A stretch of DNA of 64,000 nt from an uncultured Butyrivibrio sp. (GTDB lineage Bacteria > Bacillota > Clostridia > Lachnospirales > Lachnospiraceae). The DNA lies in contig CAMORK010000002.1 in the NCBI GenBank assembly GCA_946623755.1, forward strand, positions 1-64,000. Reading direction: 5' to 3'. The notes below the pieces were generated by a model that was not told where the DNA came from, ran no database searches, and saw nothing but the letters and a program-made list of their open reading frames with translations. A program made the position numbers and the translations under genes. This document shows positions 53,119 to 62,954 of this stretch, one piece after another. Positions within the stretch are counted from its first letter, which is position 1. Each line of letters begins with the position of its first letter.

Positions 53119-53700
53119 TCATACCATCTGAATTACACGGCCAAAGCCAAGCCCTCTTGTGTCATGAGTCGTAAGGACCAGCGGTCCCGACCCCTGCTTG
53201 TGTCTTATGTATTCAATACACTTCTCCCTTGACTCATCGTCAAGTCCCGTGAAAGGTTCATCCATTATCAGAATATCACTGGGAATGGCACAGGCTCTGA
53301 CGATTGCCACTCGTCTTCTCTGGCCTCCCGACAGCTCTTTTACCGGTTTATGAATTGCCTCCTCCGGAAGGAGCTTAAGCAGTTCCTCCGTTACCGTCTC
53401 CTTAAAGACCTTCCTGCTGACCATCGTCACATTTGTGACTGCATCATATTCCTCACAGAGCCTGTCTTCCTGAAAAACAGTTCCCGAATTGATAAATGGA
53501 TATTTATAATCGCCAAGGAGCTTCACTGTCCCCGCATCCGGCTTCTCAAGTCCCAGTATAAGACGCAGGAGAGTTGTCTTGCCACAACCGGAAGGTCCTG
53601 TGATTATGTAGCTGTGCTCTGATTCTATATTTAAGCTGAAGTCCTCAAGTACGACCTTGCCATCGTATGACTTCTTCACATCTTTTACTTCAATTGTCAT
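53119..53700 (-). CDS. NitT/TauT-type ABC transporter ATP-binding protein
   Basis: 193 residues, shorter than the usual 240-260 for this family. Walker A GPSGCGKTTLLRL, signature LSGGQRRR and Walker B ILIMDEPFTGLD are intact. It ends shortly after the H-loop (LVLTTHDTRG), so the missing part is the usual C-terminal extension. Its start overlaps the permease stop by 4 bases. Confidence 0.92.
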   Translation of the reverse strand: MTIEVKDVKKSYDGKVVLEDFSLNIESEHSYIITGPSGCGKTTLLRLILGLEKPDAGTVKLLGDYKYPFINSGTVFQEDRLCEEYDAVTNVTMVSRKVFKETVTEELLKLLPEEAIHKPVKELSGGQRRRVAIVRACAIPSDILIMDEPFTGLDDESREKCIEYIRHKQGSGPLVLTTHDTRGLGFGRVIQMV

Positions 53701-54434
53701 TTTGTTTCCCCCGCTATCAGGGCAAGTATCTTTTCACAGATAAAAGAGATCAGGACTATAACTATAGTCCAGGCAAAAAGCTCGCCGGTCTCCAGATAAA
53801 CCTTGGCAAGATACAGGCCGTTGCCCATTGTGTGAAGGGGCTGTCCGATAACCTCTGCAGCTATTCCGCTCTTAAAGCTCATACCGATTGCCAGTTTAAA
53901 GGCGCTCTGGAAAAAGGGACGCAGCTGCGGCAAAAAGATATATCTGATAACCCGGGTTCTCGGCATCCTGAAAACACCGGCCATCTCAAGGAGTTTGACA
54001 TCTGTAGAAAGAAGTCCCTCAAGTGTGCTTAGATAGAGTATCGGAAAAACTACCATTGCACAGATTATCACGGATATATTCCTGCTTCCGAACCATATCA
54101 GCAAAAGTATTACAAAACTTGCTACAGGTACGGATTTCAAAGTTACAACAAAGGGCTGTAAAAAATCTCTGATAAACTCTTTTGTGTACGCCAGATATGC
54201 GGCTCCTGTTCCAAGAACCGCTCCCACAAAGAATCCAAGTAGTATTCGCCATGTGCTCTCTGCTACTGACTCCCAGAAATCTGCTGTCCCAGAGAGGCTT
54301 ATCAGCGCCCTGACAGTCTCTATCGGTCCTGCCAGAAGTATTTTATTATGTATTATCAGGGCTACCATCTGCCAGATTGCAAGCCATAAAAGCACCGGAA
54401 TACCCTTCTTTAAAACTTTTTTCAACAAGTCCAT
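53697..54434 (-). CDS. NitT/TauT-type ABC transporter permease
   Basis: 245 residues, six membrane segments. The EAA loop FRMPRTRVIRYIFLPQLRPFF (quoted in part) and LAIGMSFKSGIAAEVIG are typical of SsuC/TauC-like permeases. It overlaps the ATPase gene and follows the binding-protein gene by 8 bases. Confidence 0.93.
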   Translation of the reverse strand: MDLLKKVLKKGIPVLLWLAIWQMVALIIHNKILLAGPIETVRALISLSGTADFWESVAESTWRILLGFFVGAVLGTGAAYLAYTKEFIRDFLQPFVVTLKSVPVASFVILLLIWFGSRNISVIICAMVVFPILYLSTLEGLLSTDVKLLEMAGVFRMPRTRVIRYIFLPQLRPFFQSAFKLAIGMSFKSGIAAEVIGQPLHTMGNGLYLAKVYLETGELFAWTIVIVLISFICEKILALIAGETK

Positions 54435-54442
54435 CCCCCAGG

Positions 54443-55444
54443 TCAGGCTCCATAGTAAAACTCATCGCCGGGAACATTTCCTCCAACGGATTTGGGATCC
54501 TGCTCGAATAAAACCTTCAGATACCCTGCGAGAGTATCCTTCATCTCTTTTCCGGTAATACATGTTATGCTGCAGTTCGGAATAGCCTTCTTAGCCAGTG
54601 GCTCCTTGGCTATGATTCCCTGCTCCACTACAAGGGCTGCTGTGGTATCCACATCTGAAAGTGCCTTATCAGCGCTATCCTTGTGATCTTTAAGGAATGA
54701 ATCTACAAGGCTTTTATGCTCCTTGATGAAGGAATTGGCCGCCACCGTAACTCCTGTGACGATCTTGCAGTCAGTATTAACCTTGTTCCACTCGTCATTT
54801 AAGTCAAAGGCAATCTTCAGCGACTCATTCTGAGCAAGTGCTGCGGTCACAAAGGGCTGCGGAAGGATTGCAACTGCGTCGGGGTTTTCAGCAAATATAG
54901 AAACAATCTCAGTGGGCTCTGACTTGAACTCGAGGTTGCAGTCCGTTACGCCATTTGCCTCAAGAAGGTATCTGATAGTATATTCAGGAACCGCTCCCTG
55001 CCCTGTTGCATATACCGTCTTGCCTGACAGATCGGATATACCTGTGATCTGATCACCGGCTGATATGCAGTTTAAAACCCCAAGAGTGTTGATATCTATT
55101 ACCGATACTCCGCCCTCTACTTTGGTGTTCATAACACATGCCACATTGGCCGGTACAGTGGCTATATCGACTTCTCCGGCCACCATTGCTGCCATGACAT
55201 CGCTGCCTGCGGTGTACATCTCAAAACTATAATTTGAAGCCTCTCCTTTGTTTATCTTATCAACCAGGTTGACGAGTCCAATTGTGGTGGCACCCTTCAT
55301 GCCTCCGATTCTAATTACTGTGTCATCCTTCTTTTCTACTGCCCCACACCCCATAAGTGCACTGGCAATTGTCCCGATAACCATAGCCAGAATAAGAATA
55401 AGTGCAACACTTGACAGTATCCTTTTTGATTTGTTCATTCTCAT
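54443..55444 (-). CDS. NitT/TauT-type ABC transporter substrate-binding protein
   Basis: 333 residues. An N-terminal helix ends in ALMGC, a possible lipobox. The mature part follows the NMT1/ThiY/SsuA-like pattern (IRIGGMKGATTIGLVNLVDK, AGDQITGISDLSGKTVYATGQG quoted in part, FVTAALAQN). Substrate unknown; the neighbours (larB, [FeFe] hydrogenase) leave open a metal, cofactor precursor or organosulfur compound. Not a confident nickel binder: no His-rich site is visible. No clear SD was found. Confidence 0.88.
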   Translation of the reverse strand: MRMNKSKRILSSVALILILAMVIGTIASALMGCGAVEKKDDTVIRIGGMKGATTIGLVNLVDKINKGEASNYSFEMYTAGSDVMAAMVAGEVDIATVPANVACVMNTKVEGGVSVIDINTLGVLNCISAGDQITGISDLSGKTVYATGQGAVPEYTIRYLLEANGVTDCNLEFKSEPTEIVSIFAENPDAVAILPQPFVTAALAQNESLKIAFDLNDEWNKVNTDCKIVTGVTVAANSFIKEHKSLVDSFLKDHKDSADKALSDVDTTAALVVEQGIIAKEPLAKKAIPNCSITCITGKEMKDTLAGYLKVLFEQDPKSVGGNVPGDEFYYGA

Positions 55445-55472
55445 TTTGCGAAAAAATCCAGCCTTTCTGTAT

Positions 55473-56282
55473 TTATTTTTGGTTTATCATGCCTGCAAGA
55501 TATCCGGCACCAAAACCATTATCTATATTTACCACGCTCACTCCGCTGGCGCAGGAATTAAGCATGGCTAAAAGAGCTGCAACACCTCCGAAAGAAGCTC
55601 CGTATCCGACACTTGTCGGCACAGCAATAACCGGCACTGACGCAAGTCCTCCTATAACACTCGGCAGAGCGCCTTCCATTCCGGCAATTGCTATGATCAC
55701 ATTAGCCGTCATTATCTCTTCCATAGGTTCCTGTGCAAGCAGTCTGTGTATGCCCGAAACACCCACATCATAGAGCCTTACGACCTTATTACCAAAAAAC
55801 TCAGCAGTAAGAGCCGCTTCCTCTGCTATCGGAATATCACTTGTTCCGCCTGTAGCAACTACTATCTTGCCTTCACCCTCAAAAGGAGAAGCCTTTACAT
55901 CATGAGGAACGGTGAACCCGGGTTTACCCTCATCTGTGTAGGCTATTCCGACTTTGCTGTGTCTGTCATATATGAAAAAGCCTGCTGCTTCCGATAAATT
56001 ACACTCATAGTACTGTGCTGCTTCTTCTGACATTCTGGTTATAAGCACCCTGTTCTGGCCATGACCAAGGAGAGCCTTTGATATTTCGAATATCTGCTCG
56101 GGAGTCTTGCCGGCACCGTATATTACCTCAGGTTTGCCCTGTCTGATTCCTCTGTGAAAATCGGGTCTTGCAAACCCCATGTCTTCAAACGGCTCTTCCT
56201 TCAAACTCAGGACTGCCTCATCAATCGAAATTTCACCTGATTTTACAAGGTTTAAAAGTTCCTTGACACTTCTCTCATCCAT
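55473..56282 (-). CDS. larB: Nickel-pincer cofactor biosynthesis protein LarB
   Basis: 269 residues from the Met at 56282 (GGAG seven bases upstream; 56288 is also possible). An N-terminal helical part (about 1-55) precedes a PurE-like domain with VIYGAGKTPEQI, VATGGTSDIPIAEEA, DVGVSGIHRLL, AIAGMEGALPSVIGGLA (quoted in part) and GYGASFGGVAALLAMLNSC. LarB carboxylates and hydrolyses nicotinate adenine dinucleotide as the first step to the nickel-pincer nucleotide of lactate racemase-type enzymes. larC, larE and larA are not in this window. It is first in the group leading to the NitT/TauT importer and the hydrogenase. Confidence 0.95.
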   Translation of the reverse strand: MDERSVKELLNLVKSGEISIDEAVLSLKEEPFEDMGFARPDFHRGIRQGKPEVIYGAGKTPEQIFEISKALLGHGQNRVLITRMSEEAAQYYECNLSEAAGFFIYDRHSKVGIAYTDEGKPGFTVPHDVKASPFEGEGKIVVATGGTSDIPIAEEAALTAEFFGNKVVRLYDVGVSGIHRLLAQEPMEEIMTANVIIAIAGMEGALPSVIGGLASVPVIAVPTSVGYGASFGGVAALLAMLNSCASGVSVVNIDNGFGAGYLAGMINQK

Positions 56283-56317
56283 AGCCATTCTCCATATCAG
56301 CGCATAATAGCCTGATA

Positions 56318-58591
56318 TTATTCTACCACAGAATTTATCTGATCCAGCAATTTCTGAACATCGTCTACGCTCATCATTCCGAAGCTGGCCAGACTAAGAA
56401 CAGGCATTTCCATTATCATCTTCTCAAACATTTTTTTGCCTGCTTCGCCAAGGGATTCATCGTTTCCGCCCTCAGCATCGTTTGCATCAAGCACCTTTTT
56501 AATGACAGGTCCGAGTATCTCTTTTCCCTTTCTGTTCTCGAGAATATCCTCAATAGGAGTAAACGTGATAAAGTTTCCTGGAAGGTCAGTCGTTCCCTCA
56601 ACATGAACCTGCACAGCATGTCTGATGTCAGCTGAGGAAGCACCGATCATGATACTGTAGTCATCACTCGGTACATAGAAGTCATGAAGTCTCTCATCGT
56701 AGTAGGCAAAAGACCTCTTGTCTAAAGTAAAGGTTACAGTCGTACTCTCACCGGGATTCAGTTCGATCTTTTTAAAGCCCTTAAGTTCTTTATGCGGTCT
56801 TGAAACCCTGGGAGCATTCTCAGAAACATAGAGCTGGACTACTTCCTTGCCGGGATATCTTCCTACATTCCATACATCAATGCTGACATTCACCGTATCC
56901 TGATCTGTGATGCTATCCTTGTCTATACTTATATTGGAATACTCAAACTCCGAATAGCTAAGGCCATGTCCGAAGGGGAACAGTACCTGCATTCTCTTCT
57001 TTTCATAATACCTGTAGCCTATGTAAACGCCCTCAGCATAGACAGGATTACCGTGTTCTCCCGGGAAATTCAAAAAGCTTGGGTTGTCAGAAAGCTTGAG
57101 GGGATATGTCTCTGCAAGCTTACCCGAAGGATTTACCTCTCCCCATAAAAGTCTTACAGTGGCCTCTCCCACTGCATCTCCAGCCAGCATCATATCAAGC
57201 ACCGCATCAACGTTGTCGATCCATGGCATTGCCACAGCACCTCCGTTGTGAAGCACCACAACAACCTTTTTACCGGTGTGAGAAAGGTCATCGATAAGCT
57301 TGTCCTGCTCTCTCGGGAGATTGATATCTTCTCTGTCAAAGCCTTCTGATTCGTAAGATGCGGGAAGTCCGGCAAATACAACTATCACATCTGCATCTTC
57401 TGCAGCCTGCATTGCCTCTTCTCTGAGAATGTAACTGTCTTTGCTGTTTGAAGTGTCATATCCTCTTACATAAGAAACACCTTTGTCTGCTGCCGCATCA
57501 AGAGCATTGGAAACACGGATACTGTTGATGTGCGAAGAGCCCGATCCCTGATATCTGGGATTTTTTGCAAACTCGCCCACAAAAAGGATTTTCTTATCCT
57601 TCTTAAGCGGAAGCACTTTGTTGTTTTTAAGAAGAACCGCACTGTTTTCTGCAAGTTCCCGGGCAAGTTCATAGTCAGCCCTGCTTGTATCCTCATTGGA
57701 TGGCTCAGCATTCTTATCGGCATTGTCATCATTCCAGAAGAACACATCGAGTATGCGTCCTGCCGCTTTATCAACCAATGCCTCATCCAGCTCTCCCGCT
57801 TCAACAGCAGCGATGATTGCCTTCTCGTGATCCTTTGGTCCGCCGGGCATAACAAGATCAAGTCCTGCCTCAACGCCCTTTGCAGGTCCTTTTCCTGCGC
57901 CCCAGTCAGTTACAACAAAGCCTTCAAATCCCCACTTGTCCCTCAGGACATCGGTGAGCATGTATTTATTCTCTGAAAGATAGGTTCCGTTAAGCTGGTT
58001 ATAAGCACACATGATGGACTTAGGTCCTGCCTCTTTAACCAGCATCTCGAATGCGGTCAGATATATCTCATGAAGTGTCCTCTCATCTACGATTGAATTG
58101 CCGGACATTCTCCTGTATTCCTGGTTATTGGTGGCAAAATGCTTGGGGCAGGCAGCAACGCCTTTTGACTGAACACCCTTAACAAAGGCAGAAGCCAGTT
58201 TTCCCGCAAGGTAAGGATCCTCAGAAAAATACTCAAAGTTTCTTCCGCATACAGGACTTCTCTTCATGTTAAGTCCGGGACCCAGAAGCATGCTTATATG
58301 CTCCCTGTTGCACTCATCGCCAAGGCTCTCTCCAAGCTTTTTCTCAAGCTTTACATCAAAGCTTGATGCAAGGGTATTGGCTGAAGGATAGCAGACAGTT
58401 TTGATACTCTCCTTTTTGCCGAGATGATCAGGGCTGCCCTCCTGCTTTCTGAGACCGTTAGGGCCGTCGCACATCATATATCCCTTGATGCCAAGCCTTT
58501 CTATAGCCTGTGTATGCCAAAAGTCACCTCCCGAAAGAAGAGATGCTTTTTCCTGTAATGTCATTTTTGATATAAGTTCCGCTGATTTCAC
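56318..58591 (-). CDS. GH3 beta-glucosidase-type glycosidase
   Basis: 757 residues from a GTG start (AAGGAGGATCAGC upstream). Domains: GH3 N-terminal barrel (about 30-290) with the nucleophile Asp in VTDWGA, GH3 C-terminal alpha/beta domain (about 320-540), fibronectin III-like domain (about 575-650), and a C-terminal helical extension of about 90 residues. No signal peptide, so it is cytoplasmic and acts on imported beta-linked oligosaccharides, such as cellodextrins or related sugars. The exact linkage specificity is not readable from sequence. Confidence 0.93.
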   Translation of the reverse strand: MKSAELISKMTLQEKASLLSGGDFWHTQAIERLGIKGYMMCDGPNGLRKQEGSPDHLGKKESIKTVCYPSANTLASSFDVKLEKKLGESLGDECNREHISMLLGPGLNMKRSPVCGRNFEYFSEDPYLAGKLASAFVKGVQSKGVAACPKHFATNNQEYRRMSGNSIVDERTLHEIYLTAFEMLVKEAGPKSIMCAYNQLNGTYLSENKYMLTDVLRDKWGFEGFVVTDWGAGKGPAKGVEAGLDLVMPGGPKDHEKAIIAAVEAGELDEALVDKAAGRILDVFFWNDDNADKNAEPSNEDTSRADYELARELAENSAVLLKNNKVLPLKKDKKILFVGEFAKNPRYQGSGSSHINSIRVSNALDAAADKGVSYVRGYDTSNSKDSYILREEAMQAAEDADVIVVFAGLPASYESEGFDREDINLPREQDKLIDDLSHTGKKVVVVLHNGGAVAMPWIDNVDAVLDMMLAGDAVGEATVRLLWGEVNPSGKLAETYPLKLSDNPSFLNFPGEHGNPVYAEGVYIGYRYYEKKRMQVLFPFGHGLSYSEFEYSNISIDKDSITDQDTVNVSIDVWNVGRYPGKEVVQLYVSENAPRVSRPHKELKGFKKIELNPGESTTVTFTLDKRSFAYYDERLHDFYVPSDDYSIMIGASSADIRHAVQVHVEGTTDLPGNFITFTPIEDILENRKGKEILGPVIKKVLDANDAEGGNDESLGEAGKKMFEKMIMEMPVLSLASFGMMSVDDVQKLLDQINSVVE

Positions 58592-58604
58592 GCTGATCCT
58601 CCTT

Positions 58605-59180
58605 TTACCTGATATCCTCTAAAAGTCTGTGTCTGCCATCTATGGATTCGTAGACAAAAATCTCGCAGTTCTTGGGCCTTGGGCGCCAGATAACCCCGCT
58701 TTTTCTGTTTTCAAGATATCCTCTTATGGGTCTTATTATTCCGCCATGGCAGGCAACAAGTACATTTTCGTAATCCTTTTGCTCCAGCTCCTTAAGAAAA
58801 GAACTTGTCCTGTCTATCATTTCCCGAAGGGTCTCAACGCCTTTCGGTGCCTTGAATATCTCCGGAAAAGACCAGTACGACATCATGGGAAGTCCTGTCA
58901 TGTAGTAGTTCTTGAGCTCATATTTTCCGAAGTCTGCCTCGATGATCCTCTCATCTTTTATGATCTCATCTTCGGACACATTTCCAATAATCTCTGCTGT
59001 CCTGACTGCTCTTATAAGAGGGCTTGAATAAACCGCATCAAACTTTATACTGCCAAGAAGTTCTCTCTTTGCCCGAGCCTGGGAAAGCCCCGCTTCGTTT
59101 AAGGGAATATCACTTCTCCCCTGCATCATTCTGTGTTTGTTATAGTCTGTCTGACCATGTCTTACGACATAAATCTTCAT
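58605..59180 (-). CDS. Histidine phosphatase superfamily protein
   Basis: 191 residues. RHGQTDYN holds the phospho-acceptor His, and VACHGGIIR the second His. A phosphoglycerate-mutase-like phosphatase, cytoplasmic; substrate not known. It lies 13 bases after rsgA and 14 before the GH3 gene. Confidence 0.93.
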   Translation of the reverse strand: MKIYVVRHGQTDYNKHRMMQGRSDIPLNEAGLSQARAKRELLGSIKFDAVYSSPLIRAVRTAEIIGNVSEDEIIKDERIIEADFGKYELKNYYMTGLPMMSYWSFPEIFKAPKGVETLREMIDRTSSFLKELEQKDYENVLVACHGGIIRPIRGYLENRKSGVIWRPRPKNCEIFVYESIDGRHRLLEDIR

Positions 59181-59192
59181 CGGGTAAAAACC

Positions 59193-60104
59193 TCATTTCT
59201 TCTTTGAATAATCGGGTCTTGCATTTTTCAGATCCCTATAAATGATCCTGTAATTGTCATACCTTACTCCCGAGAGCTTTCCTTCTTCAAGAGCTGCCTT
59301 GACTCCGCAATCAGGCTCTGCAATATGGGAGCACCCTCCAAATCTGCAAAGAGGCTCAAATTCCTCAAATTCAGGATAGTACCCCATAAGTTCATCGGCA
59401 CCGACATCCCTGAGTTCCAGTGATGTAAAGCCGGGAGTATCTATTATAAAGGTATCCTGTCCCTCTTCTGAGAGCTCTTTTACGAAAAAGAGCTCTGAAT
59501 GTCTTGTAGTATTCTTGCCCCTGTCAATCTTTCTGCTGAGTTCTCCTATCTGCATATCAGCATCGGGAACCAGTTTGTTTAAAAGAGATGACTTGCCGAC
59601 GCCGCTGGGTCCTGCCAAAGTTGAAGTCTTGCCCTTTAAAAGGCTCCTCAGCTCATCGAGGCCGCGTTCTTCCTTAACACTTACAAACAGAACCTTGTAG
59701 CCACACTTCTCGTAGGCGTCGTGAAGTTCTTTTTGCTCCTCTTTAGTTGCAATATCCTGCTTGTTGAAGCAGATGATGACCGGGAGATTCTGCTGTCTCA
59801 TCATGATAAGAAAGCGGTCTAACAGATTGTAATTGGGATCCGGCTTAACAATTGCGAACAAAATAACCGCCTGGTCAACATTTGCAACAGGCGGTCTGTA
59901 AAGACAATTTTTTCGAGGCAGGATATCCGTAAGATTTCCCTGCCTGTTTTCTTCATCAATAATCTCGATCTCAACATTATCGCCTACTATTGGTTTTATA
60001 CCGGACCTTCTGAAGATCCCTTTAGCCTTGCATTCATAGACCTTGAGATCTCTGGTCTCCACATAATAAAACCCGGCGATGCCCTTAAGTATCCTACCTC
60101 GCAT
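59193..60104 (-). CDS. rsgA: Ribosome small subunit-dependent GTPase A
   Basis: 303 residues. OB-fold N-terminus, circularly permuted GTPase with CFNKQD (G4) before GPSGVGKSSLLN (G1), DTPGF (G3), and a zinc-binding C-terminus (CRFGGCSHIAEPDCGV). Late 30S assembly factor. Same order as in other Firmicutes, following prkC by 5 bases. Confidence 0.96.
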   Translation of the reverse strand: MRGRILKGIAGFYYVETRDLKVYECKAKGIFRRSGIKPIVGDNVEIEIIDEENRQGNLTDILPRKNCLYRPPVANVDQAVILFAIVKPDPNYNLLDRFLIMMRQQNLPVIICFNKQDIATKEEQKELHDAYEKCGYKVLFVSVKEERGLDELRSLLKGKTSTLAGPSGVGKSSLLNKLVPDADMQIGELSRKIDRGKNTTRHSELFFVKELSEEGQDTFIIDTPGFTSLELRDVGADELMGYYPEFEEFEPLCRFGGCSHIAEPDCGVKAALEEGKLSGVRYDNYRIIYRDLKNARPDYSKKK

Positions 60105-60109
60105 AAGGG

Positions 60110-62152
60110 TTAGTTCTCCTGCGTAAAAGTAACCGCTCTGGTTACTGTGTACTCCTGAGTCTCTCCACCTGTTGTCTCTCCTGTTTCAGGATTGGTGGAT
60201 GTAGGAGCAGTTGCTGTGTAAACAAAGGTGAGTGTTCCGGTTGGTGCTGTTATCCCCTTGTATGTACCCTGTACAGGGAAGTCAGTAGTTGTCGTACTAA
60301 GAAGTGTTGTTCCGTCTGATGTTACCAGCGTCACCTTTACAGGAATTCCGTATGTATAATTCTCTCCCTCTGTGGGAGCTGCTATCTCTGCATTGTAACT
60401 GTATGTAACCTTGGCAGGGCCCGTTGAAAGCTCCATATTTATAACTGTACCCTGTGAAACCGAAGTCTGAGGAGCTATGCTCTGTGCACAGATAAGGCCT
60501 GTAAGATTTGAATCCTCATTGGTAGTTTCTACAACCTTACCGGCTTCAAGTCCGGCTTCTACCAGAGTTATAACTGCATCTTCAGAAGTCATTCCAATTA
60601 TATTCGGAACCGTAACCTGTCCCTCTGACTTGGCTGTTGAAACCTCTGCAGTTGCCGCCTGTGTGCTATAATTTGAACCGTCACTTATGTAAATTGTGAC
60701 CTTTGATCCGCTCTGTGTCTTGTCGCCTGCTGCCGGACTCATTGAAACAACAGTGTCCTTGGCTGCAGTATTTGCAGAATCAGCTGCTTTCTCCACATCA
60801 AATCCCTTGTCGTCATGAAGTATGGAAACAGCTTCTGCCACAGTCTTGCCCACTACATCCGGAACCTCAATTCCATCAGATGACTCAGTGACCTCCTCTA
60901 CAGAGCTGAGCTCAGTGCTGGCACCCTCTATAGGCTCTTCCTCGCCGCCGAATATTCCAAGGCTTCTACCGAGAAGGAGCAGAACAATAAAGCCCACAAG
61001 AGCCGCTGAAATGATTGCCATCACTATAGTCAGCTTCTCAACTCTTGACTGTGAAGAGTTTGAACCCGAACCTGACCTTCTTTTGTTTGGTGACTTGGAA
61101 TATCCGTAAAAATCGTCATCATCGTCGTAGGTTCTTCTTCTGGGTCTCTTTTTATCGTAATCATCGTAGTTATCGTCTCTGTCATAGTCCTTCATAACAT
61201 CGGACTTGAGCCTCATCTGCTCTGTATCGGAAAGTCTTCCGCTGCCGCCATGAAGCATCTCTTCCTCTTCCTCAGAGGCAACCCTTGTAGCTCCCTCCTC
61301 ATCGGGATCCACCAAAGACACAAAGTCTTTGTCGGGCGTGATCAGTGATCTCTTAAGGTCCGCTATAAGCTCGGCAGCGCTCTGATAACGTCTGTCCGGG
61401 CTCTTCTGGCAGCACTTAAGCACGATCTTCTCAACACTTATCGGTATCTCATCATTGAACTCAGCAGGGCTTGGAAGCTCTTCCTGAATATGCTTGATGG
61501 CAATTGCAACTGTAGTGTCCCCGTTGAAAGGAACTCTTCCTGTCAGCATCTCAAAGAGCGTGATTCCCAGTGAATAGATATCACTCTTGGCATCACTGTA
61601 TCCGCCTCTTGCCTGCTCAGGAGATGTATAGTGAACCGATCCCATAACATTGGAAGTAATGGTGTTACTGGTTGCAGCCTTGGCAATACCAAAGTCTGTT
61701 ACCTTAACCTTACCGTCTCTTGAGATCATGATATTCTGCGGTTTGATATCTCTGTGGATGATACCGTTATTGTGAGCAGCCTCCAGTCCCATAGCCACCT
61801 GGATTGCTATACTGACCGCTTCCTTGACTGAGAGCCTTGACTTTTTCTCGATGTATTTCTTGAGAGTAATTCCGTCAACCAGCTCCATTACGATATAGTT
61901 TATTCCATCTTCATCACCTACATCATATACATTAACTGTGTTCGGATGAAGAAGACCTGCTGTTGACTGTGCTTCTACCCTGAACTTTGATACGAAATTC
62001 TCATTCTCTGAGAATTCCTGTTTAAGTACTTTCACAGCAACAAGTCTATTAAGCTTATGATCTTTTGCTTTGTAAACATCGGACATGCCGCCGGTGCCAA
62101 TCTTCTCCAGCACCTCATAGCGATCTCCGATCACCATTCCAATCTTAACCAT
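60110..62152 (-). CDS. prkC: PASTA-domain Ser/Thr protein kinase
   Basis: 680 residues. Cytoplasmic kinase domain (about 10-275) with GTGGMSDVYKA, HRDIKPQNIM and TDFGIAKA; a charged juxtamembrane linker with RRRTYDDDDD; one membrane helix (about 375-398); two PASTA domains (VPDVVGKTVAEAV, VPNIIGMTSEDAV), then a Thr-rich C-terminal beta domain of about 100 residues. It senses muropeptide or lipid II-like ligands and phosphorylates proteins of wall synthesis and translation. Its start overlaps the phosphatase stop by 8 bases. Two PASTA repeats are fewer than the three or four in many relatives. Confidence 0.96.
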   Translation of the reverse strand: MVKIGMVIGDRYEVLEKIGTGGMSDVYKAKDHKLNRLVAVKVLKQEFSENENFVSKFRVEAQSTAGLLHPNTVNVYDVGDEDGINYIVMELVDGITLKKYIEKKSRLSVKEAVSIAIQVAMGLEAAHNNGIIHRDIKPQNIMISRDGKVKVTDFGIAKAATSNTITSNVMGSVHYTSPEQARGGYSDAKSDIYSLGITLFEMLTGRVPFNGDTTVAIAIKHIQEELPSPAEFNDEIPISVEKIVLKCCQKSPDRRYQSAAELIADLKRSLITPDKDFVSLVDPDEEGATRVASEEEEEMLHGGSGRLSDTEQMRLKSDVMKDYDRDDNYDDYDKKRPRRRTYDDDDDFYGYSKSPNKRRSGSGSNSSQSRVEKLTIVMAIISAALVGFIVLLLLGRSLGIFGGEEEPIEGASTELSSVEEVTESSDGIEVPDVVGKTVAEAVSILHDDKGFDVEKAADSANTAAKDTVVSMSPAAGDKTQSGSKVTIYISDGSNYSTQAATAEVSTAKSEGQVTVPNIIGMTSEDAVITLVEAGLEAGKVVETTNEDSNLTGLICAQSIAPQTSVSQGTVINMELSTGPAKVTYSYNAEIAAPTEGENYTYGIPVKVTLVTSDGTTLLSTTTTDFPVQGTYKGITAPTGTLTFVYTATAPTSTNPETGETTGGETQEYTVTRAVTFTQEN

Positions 62153-62906
62153 TTAGTCCTCCAATGTGCCCCGGTTCATCTGCATAAGGCTCAATAAGAA
62201 TAACTGCTATATTGTCCTTGCCTCCGTTGTTATTGGCGTGGTCAACCAGCTTTTGCGCCTTTTCGATAATATCCCTCTGACCACTTACTATCATGCGGAT
62301 TTCTTCATCCTCCAGCATGTTTGTAAGTCCGTCAGAACACATGAGAACGATGTCCCCACGGTTTAATTCCACATTAAAAAAGTCGATGTCTACTGTCTCA
62401 GTGGCACCGATAGCCCTGGTAATTATATTCTTATCAAGGTGAGTCCTTGCGGTTTCTCTGTCTATTCCACCCATGCGGACCATCTCTTCCACAAGGGAAT
62501 GGTCTCTGGTTATCTGAGTGATCTTGTCGTTAATGACATAAAGCCTTGAATCTCCGACATTTGCAACCTGCAGATATCTTCCGAGAACAGTAGCTGCAAC
62601 TACAGTTGTACCCATTCCAAAGAGACTGGGATCCTCTGCTGCTCTCTCGCGGAGCTTTTTGTTGGCTGTCTTAATAGCATTTTCCAGGATCTTGACAGGG
62701 CTCTGTTCAAAAGACTTCTCAATCTCCTCCACCATTGTTTCAACGGTAAAGCGCGATGCATAATCACCTGCATTGTGGCCTCCCATACCGTCTGCAACAA
62801 TAAAGACGTTGGAGAGATTACCGATCCTGGTGTCGGATGAAAAGACATAATCCTGATTTAGTTTTCTCTTTTTTCCGATATCCGTAATGGAAAAAGTCTT
62901 AAGCAA
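62145..62906 (-). CDS. prpC: PP2C-type Ser/Thr phosphatase (PrpC/Stp)
   Basis: 253 residues from a TTG start (AGGAGG five bases upstream). Metal-binding motifs VADGMGGHNAGD, GDSRLYV and CSDGLTNMLED, GGKDNIAVILI are intact. It reverses phosphorylation by the adjacent PrkC. Confidence 0.96.
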   Translation of the reverse strand: MLKTFSITDIGKKRKLNQDYVFSSDTRIGNLSNVFIVADGMGGHNAGDYASRFTVETMVEEIEKSFEQSPVKILENAIKTANKKLRERAAEDPSLFGMGTTVVAATVLGRYLQVANVGDSRLYVINDKITQITRDHSLVEEMVRMGGIDRETARTHLDKNIITRAIGATETVDIDFFNVELNRGDIVLMCSDGLTNMLEDEEIRMIVSGQRDIIEKAQKLVDHANNNGGKDNIAVILIEPYADEPGHIGGLNG

Positions 62907-62954
62907 AACTGCCTCCTAAGAGTACATTTATTCATGGAAAAAAAGCAGGTGGTA

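Noticed and set aside
52542-53174. 210-residue plus-strand ORF opposite the hydrogenase
   Set aside because: Antisense shadow across the cysteine-rich hydrogenase frame; no domain pattern.
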